A stretch of 5,330 nucleotides of DNA from Methylacidiphilaceae bacterium. GTDB lineage: Bacteria > Verrucomicrobiota > Verrucomicrobiia > Methylacidiphilales > Methylacidiphilaceae. The stretch is taken from positions 1-5,330 of the forward strand of contig JAQUAR010000134.1 in the NCBI GenBank assembly GCA_028687155.1, read 5' to 3'. Shown piece after piece: positions 1-5,330 of the stretch; position 1 is the stretch's first letter; each line of letters begins with the position of its first letter. The notes beneath the pieces were generated by a model that worked only from the letters and a program-made list of their open reading frames with translations, did no database searches and was not told the DNA's origin. A program made the translations under genes and the position numbers.

Positions 1-2
1 CC

Positions 3-1109
3 CGGGCCGGAGAACTGATCACGGGCCGCGGCGTGGTTCGTACCCCGGCGTTCATGCCCGTGGGCACGCGAGGGACGGTGAAAGGAGTCTTTCCGCGCGA
101 TCTTCTCGACCTAGGCGCTCAGGTGATTCTCTGCAACACCTACCATCTTCTGCTCCGTCCCGGAATCGACCTGCTGCGCGATCTGGGCGGGCTGCATCGA
201 TTTCTGGGCTGGCCCGGCGCGATCCTCACCGATAGCGGAGGCTATCAAGTCTTCAGCCTCTCCTCCCTCCGGAAGGTCGACGACCACGGTGTGGTTTTTC
301 GTTCCCATCTGGATGGGAGCCCTCTCTTTCTTTCTCCCGAGCTGGCGGTCGAGTTTCAGCTCATCGCCGGCAGTGATCTGATCATGAGCCTGGACGAGTG
401 CCCGCCCTGGCCCGCATCCCCAAGCGAGCTCGACCAGGCAGTCCGCAGAACGGTGCTCTGGGCCGCCAGAGGGAAAGAGGCGTGGAAGCGACTCCGGGAT
501 TCCCATGACACGCTCCCCACGCCGGAAGCGGGGCTTTTCGGCATCGTCCAGGGCGGAGGAGATGCCAGGCTCCGGGCGCTCTGTGCGGAAGAACTGGGAG
601 CGATCGGATTCGATGGCTTTGCGATCGGGGGGGTCAGCGTAGGGGAGCCTCCCGAAGAGGGGTTGCGCGCAGTCGCGGAGACGGTGGTTCATCTCGACCG
701 GGCACGGCCTCGGTACGTTATGGGCGTGGGCGAACCTTGGCAGATGGTCGAGATGGTCAATCTCGGGATCGATCTCTTCGATTGCGTCCTTCCCACCAGG
801 CTGGCGCGACACGGAGTCGCCTACACGGGAATGGGACGCCTTTCGCTCCGGAACTCGTTGTTTCGTCTCGATCCGGCGCCGATCTCCTCGGAATGCGGCT
901 GCTACGCCTGTCGGAATTTTTCCCGAGCCTACTTGCGCCATCTGCTGAAATCAGAGGAAATTCTTGGCCTGATGCTGCTCACGCTGCATAACCTATATTT
1001 CTATCTTTGCCTGATGAAGGGGATGCGAACGGCTCTGGAGACAGGACGCTGGGAAGCATTCCTGGCAGAGAAGAGAAAACGTCGAGAGGAATTTAACGAG
1101 GAATCATGA
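3..1109 (+). CDS. tgt: Queuine/preQ1 tRNA-guanine transglycosylase, 5'-truncated by window
   Basis: Exchanges guanine 34 of GUN-anticodon tRNAs (Asp, Asn, His, Tyr) for preQ1, the first tRNA-level step of queuosine synthesis, in the cytoplasm. The frame is open to the left edge. The residues before the GTG at 33 (RAGELITGRGV) still align with the family N-terminus, so that GTG is an internal valine and the true start lies upstream, probably about 10 residues away. Counting the GTG codon as residue 1: DSGGYQ at 67-72 carries the catalytic/substrate Asp67, and DEC at 121-123 and GIVQGG at 170-175 (Gln173) line the preQ1 pocket. IGGVSVGEP at 198-206 is the bacterial-type specificity loop with Val203. 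FDCVLPTR at 249-256 holds the nucleophile Asp250. Cys288, Cys290, Cys293 and His319 form the zinc site. The C-terminus is complete, and the length fits the usual 370-385 residues. It ends inside the yajC start. Identification is secure. Confidence 0.97.
   Translation, partial: RAGELITGRGVVRTPAFMPVGTRGTVKGVFPRDLLDLGAQVILCNTYHLLLRPGIDLLRDLGGLHRFLGWPGAILTDSGGYQVFSLSSLRKVDDHGVVFRSHLDGSPLFLSPELAVEFQLIAGSDLIMSLDECPPWPASPSELDQAVRRTVLWAARGKEAWKRLRDSHDTLPTPEAGLFGIVQGGGDARLRALCAEELGAIGFDGFAIGGVSVGEPPEEGLRAVAETVVHLDRARPRYVMGVGEPWQMVEMVNLGIDLFDCVLPTRLARHGVAYTGMGRLSLRNSLFRLDPAPISSECGCYACRNFSRAYLRHLLKSEEILGLMLLTLHNLYFYLCLMKGMRTALETGRWEAFLAEKRKRREEFNEES
1098..1102 (+). promoter_or_regulatory. Ribosome binding site for yajC (GAGGA)
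   Basis: GAGGA lies inside the last codons of tgt. It ends 3 bases before the ATG at 1106, which is very close, but 9 bases before the second in-frame ATG at 1112, which is more typical. A second candidate, AGAGGA at 1085-1090, ends 15 bases before the first ATG, which is rather far. The site therefore favours initiation at 1112, although both starts are possible. Confidence 0.55.
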
Positions 1110-1468
1110 CCATGGGCATAGCACTTTTATGGATCGCGGCGGCGCAACCAGCCGCTGCGGCAGGTCAGGGCGGTGGGGCGGCGGAGGGGGGTGTGCCAGC
1201 TTTTTCGTCTCTCGTCACAATGGCGGCGATCTTTGGGGTCTTCTACTTTTTGTTGATACGGCCCCAGCAGAAAGCTCGGAAGGAGCAGGAGCGACTCATT
1301 GCAAGCGTGAAAACCGGCGATCAGGTGGTCACCAGCGGCGGGCTGTTGGGAACGGTGACCAACGTGAAGGAGAAGACGGTGGTGATCCGGGTAGCGGAGA
1401 ATGTTAAGGTCGAAGTGCTCAAAGCGAACCTGACTGCGGTCACCAAGTCGGAAGCGGAAACGAAGTAG
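1106..1468 (+). CDS. yajC: Sec translocon accessory subunit YajC
   Basis: Small single-pass membrane protein that associates with SecDF and the SecYEG holotranslocon (known for the family; not essential in E. coli). The product is 120 residues, against about 110 in E. coli. An Ala/Gly-rich N-terminus (1-32) is followed by a membrane helix at about 34-51. Then comes the family signature IRPQQK at 51-56, a basic stretch, and the small soluble domain with GDQVVTSGGLLGTV at 71-84. The ATG at 1106 overlaps the tgt stop as ATGA. A second ATG at 1112 would shorten the protein by two residues and suits the GAGGA site better. The N-terminal segment GIALLWIAAA is hydrophobic but lacks positive charge before it, so it is a weak signal-peptide candidate; the helix at 34-51 is the expected anchor. 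Its position between tgt and secDF is the classical one. Confidence 0.96.
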   Translation: MTMGIALLWIAAAQPAAAAGQGGGAAEGGVPAFSSLVTMAAIFGVFYFLLIRPQQKARKEQERLIASVKTGDQVVTSGGLLGTVTNVKEKTVVIRVAENVKVEVLKANLTAVTKSEAETK

Positions 1469-1482
1469 GGAGACAAGAAAGC

Positions 1483-1490
1483 GGAGAGAG
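1483..1490 (+). promoter_or_regulatory. Ribosome binding site for secDF (GGAGAGAG)
   Basis: A purine-rich GGAGAGAG lies in the 30-base yajC-secDF gap. Its GGAG core ends 12 bases before the ATG at 1499 and its GAGAG tail 8 bases before it. The placement supports the ATG at 1499 over the internal GTG at 1577. The rest of the gap holds no visible hairpin. Confidence 0.55.
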
Positions 1491-1498
1491 AAAACGCC

Positions 1499-3793
1499 AT
1501 GCTGCTTTGGTCTTTCGTCACGGCCCTCTTCTTCCTGATCGCGCTGATCTGGTATTTCACCGCGACGGAAGAGCGGGTGCGCCGCTGGGTGGGCCTCTTT
1601 TCCATCGTCATGCTCCTGGCGAATGCCGGCCTTTCGCTCTTTCCTCTAGACCGGGGGATTCGGCTCGGCCTTGATCTGAAGGGAGGGACGGCCTTTCTCT
1701 TGGAGTTAGAAGGTCAGCCTTCGCCGGGGGCGTTGCAGCAGGCCACGGCAGTGATCCGGAAGCGGGTTGATAAATTCGGCTTGTCCGAGCCGATCATCCA
1801 GCCGGTGGGTCGGAACCGGATCAGCGTTCAGATCCCTGGGCTTGCCGAGGCCGAAAAAAACTCCGCCCGTCAACAGCTTTCCAAAGTGGCCAAGCTCGAG
1901 TTCAAGCTGGTCCACCCGCAGAACGGCCAACTCCTTGCGGAGGTTCAGGCGGGCCAGGGGCGTATCCCCGCCGATTACGAGCTGCTTTCCTTCGCCCCGG
2001 AGGAGGGACGGTCTACCGGATTGCGTCAGATCTTGGTGAAGCGTCGGGCGGAGATGGGCGGGAAGCATGTCCGTCGGGCTTTCCGAGGGTTCGACGAAGT
2101 CGGCCGTCCCACCGTGGTGATCGAATTCAGCGAGGAGGGATCGCGCCGCTTTGGGGCGCTGACCAGCGCCAACATCGGGAGGCAGCTCGCCATCGTGCTG
2201 GATGGAGAGGTCCGTAGCGCCCCCGTGATTCAGTCGGCGATCTTTCGAAGCGCGATCATTTCGGGGGGCAACATGAACCCCAGAGAGGCGGAAGATCTGG
2301 CGAGCGTCTTGGAAAACCCCCTGGAGATGCCGGTCAAGTTGCTGGAGGAGCGGGGAATCGATCCTTCCCTAGGCCGCGACTCGATCTTGAGCGGAGCAAG
2401 AGCGGGATGGGTGGCTTTAGCCCTCGTGGTGGTCTTCATGGTGGCGTATTACCGCGCGGCCGGGGTAGTGGCCGTGTTCGCCCTGGGGGTGAATCTTTTT
2501 CTTCTCTTCGGATTTTTAGCGCAATTCCATTTCACCTTGACCCTTCCCGGACTTGCCGGAGTCATCCTGACGATCGGCATGGCCGTAGATGCCAACGTCC
2601 TGGTCTATGAGCGCATGCGTGACGAGATCGACGCAGGGAAGCCGATCCGTCAGGCAGTGACCACCGGGTTTGAACGAGCCTTCAGCGCCATCTTCGACTC
2701 CAACGTCACCGTCATCCTGGTCGCCGTGATCCTGATGTGGCTGGGGAGCGGGCCGCTCCAGGGATTTGCCGTCACCCTCGTGTTGGGTATCGTGGCGAAT
2801 CTCTTCGCCGCCCTTGTGGTGACTCGGAATGCCTTCGAATGGCTCCTGGCGAGCGGCTGGTTGCAGCATCTGTCCATGATGCGGGTCTTAACACGTCCGA
2901 ACTTTCCCTTCCTGGCCTGGCGCCGGGTGGCGTGCTGGCTGGCTCTGGTTCTGCTCGCCGCAGGGCTGACGACCTTCTTTCTCCGCAGCAATAAGCTGCT
3001 GGGAGTTGATTTCGTGGGGGGAGACTCCCTTACGGTCGGATACCGGCAGGAGGCCCCAGTCCAGGAAGTTCGGGCAGTCCTGGAAGGGGCGGGCATTCAT
3101 CCGAGCATGATGCAGTATGCGCGGGAGTTCCGGCAGCTCTCGCTCGAGACCCGGTACGGCGAGGGTGCGCGTGCATTAACGATCCTCCAGCAAAAGCTCC
3201 CGTCGGCCGGGTTCGCCAATGCCAGGCTCGACAGCGTCGGTCCTGTGGTGGGGGAGGAGCTGAAAGGACGGGCGATGCTGGCCCTCTCCCTCGGGCTTGC
3301 GGCGATTCTGCTCTACGTGACCCTGCGTTACCAGTGGTCGTTTGCTGCTGCGGCCGCCCTTGGACAGCTGCACGACGTTTTGCTTGCCGTGGGTGTCATG
3401 GCGATCCTGGGTCAAGAATTCACGATGCCGCTGGTCGGCGCTTTCCTGACGATTCTCGGCTACTCGATCAACGAGAAGATCGTCATTTCCGATCGTGTTC
3501 GGGAGGCGGGTCGGTTGCGCCTCGCTGGGACCTTTTGGGATTATATCAATAGCGGGGTCAATCTGACTCTCGCTCGTACGTTGATCACGGGCGGCACCGT
3601 TCTCCTGGCCACTCTTTCCATGTTGGTGCTCGGAGGTCCGGTCATCTCCCCATTCGCTCTGGCGATTCTCATCGGCGTACTGGGCGGCATGTTTTCCTCC
3701 CACTTTTTGACGCCGGCGCTGATTTACTGGTTTCACGAGCTTCGAGAAAAGCGCGGCCAAGTGACGCAGCACCCGGAACCTCAGAGTGCCTAG
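1499..3793 (+). CDS. secDF: Fused SecD-SecF protein translocase subunit
   Basis: RND-family membrane protein that uses the proton-motive force to help pull exported proteins through SecYEG on the outer face of the inner membrane. The SecD half begins with hydrophobic segments at 1-20 and 32-49, then LGLDLKGG (56-63) and the periplasmic P1 domain (about 51-295). Membrane helices follow at about 303-319, 321-341, 349-370, 399-416 and 420-443. TIGMAVDANVLVYER (358-372) carries Asp364, matching the essential proton-path Asp of SecD. The SecF half has a helix at 473-494, GVDFVGG (502-508), a P4 domain to about 588, and helices at about 591-609, 611-638, 643-666, 691-711 and 717-742. It includes LHDV (624-627), GYSINEKIVISDR (654-666) and Arg693. 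The fusion joint is about 445-475. Total length (764) is typical of fused SecDF. Two oddities are an extra N-terminal helix if the ATG start is right, and Glu659-Lys660 where Asp is usual. The frame is clean throughout. Confidence 0.96.
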   Translation: MLLWSFVTALFFLIALIWYFTATEERVRRWVGLFSIVMLLANAGLSLFPLDRGIRLGLDLKGGTAFLLELEGQPSPGALQQATAVIRKRVDKFGLSEPIIQPVGRNRISVQIPGLAEAEKNSARQQLSKVAKLEFKLVHPQNGQLLAEVQAGQGRIPADYELLSFAPEEGRSTGLRQILVKRRAEMGGKHVRRAFRGFDEVGRPTVVIEFSEEGSRRFGALTSANIGRQLAIVLDGEVRSAPVIQSAIFRSAIISGGNMNPREAEDLASVLENPLEMPVKLLEERGIDPSLGRDSILSGARAGWVALALVVVFMVAYYRAAGVVAVFALGVNLFLLFGFLAQFHFTLTLPGLAGVILTIGMAVDANVLVYERMRDEIDAGKPIRQAVTTGFERAFSAIFDSNVTVILVAVILMWLGSGPLQGFAVTLVLGIVANLFAALVVTRNAFEWLLASGWLQHLSMMRVLTRPNFPFLAWRRVACWLALVLLAAGLTTFFLRSNKLLGVDFVGGDSLTVGYRQEAPVQEVRAVLEGAGIHPSMMQYAREFRQLSLETRYGEGARALTILQQKLPSAGFANARLDSVGPVVGEELKGRAMLALSLGLAAILLYVTLRYQWSFAAAAALGQLHDVLLAVGVMAILGQEFTMPLVGAFLTILGYSINEKIVISDRVREAGRLRLAGTFWDYINSGVNLTLARTLITGGTVLLATLSMLVLGGPVISPFALAILIGVLGGMFSSHFLTPALIYWFHELREKRGQVTQHPEPQSA

Positions 3794-3800
3794 CGGGGCG

Positions 3801-3811
3801 GGGGAAGGGAG
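3801..3811 (+). promoter_or_regulatory. Ribosome binding site for recJ (GGGGAAGGGAG)
   Basis: A purine run fills most of the 22-base gap between secDF and recJ. GGGGAAGG ends 7 bases before the ATG at 3816 and AGGGAG ends 4 bases before it. This supports the ATG at 3816, in the conserved RecJ frame, over the GTG at 3811, which opens a different, short frame. Confidence 0.6.
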
Positions 3812-3815
3812 TGCC

Positions 3816-5330
3816 ATGGGAGAAGCCGAGCCAGGCGACGACGATCAACGAGAAGCCAGAACTATCTGGGAGATCGATTCTCCTGGGGAAGAGGCCAAAA
3901 CCCTCGGACGGGAACTCGGCGTCTCTCCCTTGCTCGGGGGGCTTCTCGTGGAGCGAGGACATCGCGATCCGGAGGAGGCCTCCCGCTTCCTCAACCCCAA
4001 GCTGTCCGCGCTGGAAGACCCTTTCCAGTTGAGCGGCTTGCGGCAGGCGGCCGAGCGGTTGCGGCAGGCCATTGTCGAAAGGCAGCGGACTCTGGTTTAC
4101 GGCGATTACGACGTCGACGGAGTAAGCTCTACGGCTCTTTTGGTCCGAGCCCTCCGGTTGCTGGGCGCTCCGGCGTCGGCGTTCATTCCTGAGCGGGCAT
4201 CGGAGGGCTACGGGCTCACCCGGCAAGGCCTGGAGAGGGCTTTCCGTCTTTTCGGCGAGGAGAGAGGGAATCATGACCCTGGGCAGAAAGAGGTGCCCGA
4301 TCTCGTGGTGGCCGTCGACTGCGGCACGACCTCGATCGAGGAGTTGTCTTGGCTCGCGGAGAAGGGCGTAGAGGCCATTGTGGTGGACCACCATCGACCC
4401 GCCGGCGGTTGGCCACCGGCTTGCGCGATCCTCAACCCTCACCGGGATGGCCGGGGCAGCCATTTGGCGAGCGCGGGTCTTGTCTTCAAGCTTCTCCACG
4501 GGCTTCTCAAGCTGGAACCGGCCTATCGGGAGCGGCTGCGGCTGCGGGAGGAGCTGGACCTAGTTGCCCTGGGAACTATTGCCGATGTCGTCCCCTTGAC
4601 CGGTGACAATCGGATTTTCGTCGCACGAGGCCTGGAGCAACTGGGCCGCCGCCGGTTGCCCGGTTTGCGGGCCCTCGCGAGCGTTTCGAAGATGGGCGAG
4701 AAGCCGACGGTGGAGGATGTCGCCTTTCGGCTTGCTCCCCGCCTCAATGCAAGCGGGAGGCTCGACGACGCGATGGAATCGGTGCGCCTCCTTCTGACCG
4801 ATTCGCCCGCCGAAGCGGAGCGGGGCGCCCTTTCGTTGCATCGGAAGAACCTGCAGCGACGGCTCGTCGAGAGGGAGATGCTCGAGGAAGCGCTCGGCAC
4901 ATTGGAGAAAGAGCCTGCGGCTTTCACCGGCGGGGCGATCGTGGTCGGAAAGAGGGGATGGCATGCGGGCGTGGTAGGAATCGTGGCCTCGCGTCTCTTG
5001 CGCCGGTTTCACCGGCTGGTCGCCGTCGTCGCCTTTGATGAACGGGGAGAAGGGAAGGGGAGCGCACGGGGAATCCCTGGGATGTCGATCGTGGAGGGGT
5101 TGCGGGCAACTGCCGCTCACCTGGAGAAATTCGGCGGACACGATCTGGCGGCGGGCTTTTCCCTTCGGGAGGAAAACCTGTCTGCGTTTCGTGCGAGCTT
5201 GGTACAGTGGGCCAGCCGCGCGGGCTCGCCGGAGATCTTCCGTAGACGGCTCAGAATCGCCGGAGAGCTTCCTCTCTCCGCGGCGGGCCTCCCGCTCTAC
5301 GAGGAGTTGGAGCGGCTGGCCCCCTTCGGG
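3816..5330 (+). CDS. recJ: Single-stranded-DNA-specific 5'-3' exonuclease RecJ, 3'-truncated by window
   Basis: Degrades single-stranded DNA from the 5' end in recombinational repair (RecF pathway), mismatch repair and replication-fork processing. The frame runs for 505 codons with no stop to the last base; E. coli RecJ has 577 residues, so the OB-fold end of the protein is missing. The DHH phosphoesterase motifs are complete: YGDYDVDG at 95-102 (Asp97, Asp99, Asp101), AVDCG at 166-170 (Asp168), DHH at 191-193 and LGTIADVVPL at 252-261 (Asp257), all metal-ligand or catalytic positions. Further family blocks are RLAPRLNASGRLDD at 305-318, GWHAGVVGIVASRL at 381-394 and FGGHDLAAGFSL at 439-450, the last two in the DHHA1 domain. 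The first 17 residues are acidic and not conserved. Oddities are an apparent charged insertion at about 147-159, just before motif II, and GSARG at 415-419 where the family usually has Ser last. It is probably co-transcribed with secDF. Confidence 0.96.
   Translation, partial: MGEAEPGDDDQREARTIWEIDSPGEEAKTLGRELGVSPLLGGLLVERGHRDPEEASRFLNPKLSALEDPFQLSGLRQAAERLRQAIVERQRTLVYGDYDVDGVSSTALLVRALRLLGAPASAFIPERASEGYGLTRQGLERAFRLFGEERGNHDPGQKEVPDLVVAVDCGTTSIEELSWLAEKGVEAIVVDHHRPAGGWPPACAILNPHRDGRGSHLASAGLVFKLLHGLLKLEPAYRERLRLREELDLVALGTIADVVPLTGDNRIFVARGLEQLGRRRLPGLRALASVSKMGEKPTVEDVAFRLAPRLNASGRLDDAMESVRLLLTDSPAEAERGALSLHRKNLQRRLVEREMLEEALGTLEKEPAAFTGGAIVVGKRGWHAGVVGIVASRLLRRFHRLVAVVAFDERGEGKGSARGIPGMSIVEGLRATAAHLEKFGGHDLAAGFSLREENLSAFRASLVQWASRAGSPEIFRRRLRIAGELPLSAAGLPLYEELERLAPFG

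Noticed and set aside
33..35. GTG at 33 as the start codon of tgt.
   Set aside because: The codons before it continue the conserved Tgt N-terminus (GRGVVRTP, matching the E. coli DRGVVETP segment), so the gene enters from outside the window.
627..633. G7 run in tgt as a possible phase-variation tract.
   Set aside because: It encodes the conserved Ile-Gly-Gly-Val of the specificity loop, is short, and occurs in a housekeeping gene; no sign of a shifted frame.
111..941. 276-residue open frame on the minus strand.
   Set aside because: It lies entirely antisense to conserved tgt codons, its product is Arg/Pro-rich without recognisable motifs, and long antisense frames are expected in GC-rich coding DNA.
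1469..1498. yajC-secDF gap searched for a terminator or promoter.
   Set aside because: The 30 bases are purine-rich with a ribosome binding site. I see no hairpin with a T run and no convincing -10/-35 pair.
3811..4032. GTG-started 73-residue frame at the beginning of recJ.
   Set aside because: It is in a different frame from the conserved RecJ reading frame, which starts at the ATG at 3816 and runs uninterrupted to the window end.
3669..4499. 276-residue minus-strand open frame across the secDF-recJ junction.
   Set aside because: The opposite strand encodes the end of SecF and the catalytic motifs of RecJ. The antisense product shows no family signature.
4560..5141. 193-residue minus-strand open frame.
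   Set aside because: It is antisense to RecJ motif IV and the DHHA1 blocks and looks like a compositional shadow.

Overview
This window is a compact, one-direction housekeeping gene cluster of high-GC DNA. It holds no visible mobile element, CRISPR array, RNA gene or foreign-looking segment. The order on the + strand is tgt (5' end cut by the window) - yajC - secDF (one fused gene) - recJ (3' end cut by the window). The genes nearly touch: tgt and yajC overlap by 4 bases, 30 bases separate yajC from secDF, and 22 bases separate secDF from recJ. No hairpin terminator or convincing promoter is visible in these gaps, so one transcription unit that starts upstream and continues downstream is the simplest reading.

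Region by region: 1-1109 is the tRNA-guanine transglycosylase that starts queuosine insertion at the wobble base of GUN-anticodon tRNAs. Positions 1106-1468 encode YajC, the small membrane partner of the SecDF complex. Positions 1499-3793 encode SecD and SecF as a single 764-residue polypeptide that uses the proton-motive force to assist protein export through SecYEG. Positions 3816-5330 encode the first 505 residues of RecJ, the 5'-3' single-strand DNA exonuclease of the DHH family. This frame has no stop before the window edge and is easily missed by ORF callers that require a stop.

The tgt-yajC-secD-secF order is classical and is also found in Escherichia coli. A recJ gene close to secDF is known from Bacillus subtilis, though with other genes between. 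A fused SecDF, recJ directly behind it, high GC and the style of the proteins make me lean towards a Verrucomicrobia-like bacterium, possibly a methanotroph of the Methylacidiphilaceae type. That is an impression from memory, not a result. YajC and SecDF work together at the translocon; Tgt and RecJ act in tRNA modification and DNA repair and probably share only the transcript.

I found no new biological system. The points worth a second look are small: a possible extra N-terminal membrane helix in SecDF that depends on the choice of start codon; a Glu-Lys pair where the SecF half normally has the conserved Asp of the proton path; two unusual spots in RecJ; a choice between two start codons for yajC; and an in-phase A7 tract inside secDF.
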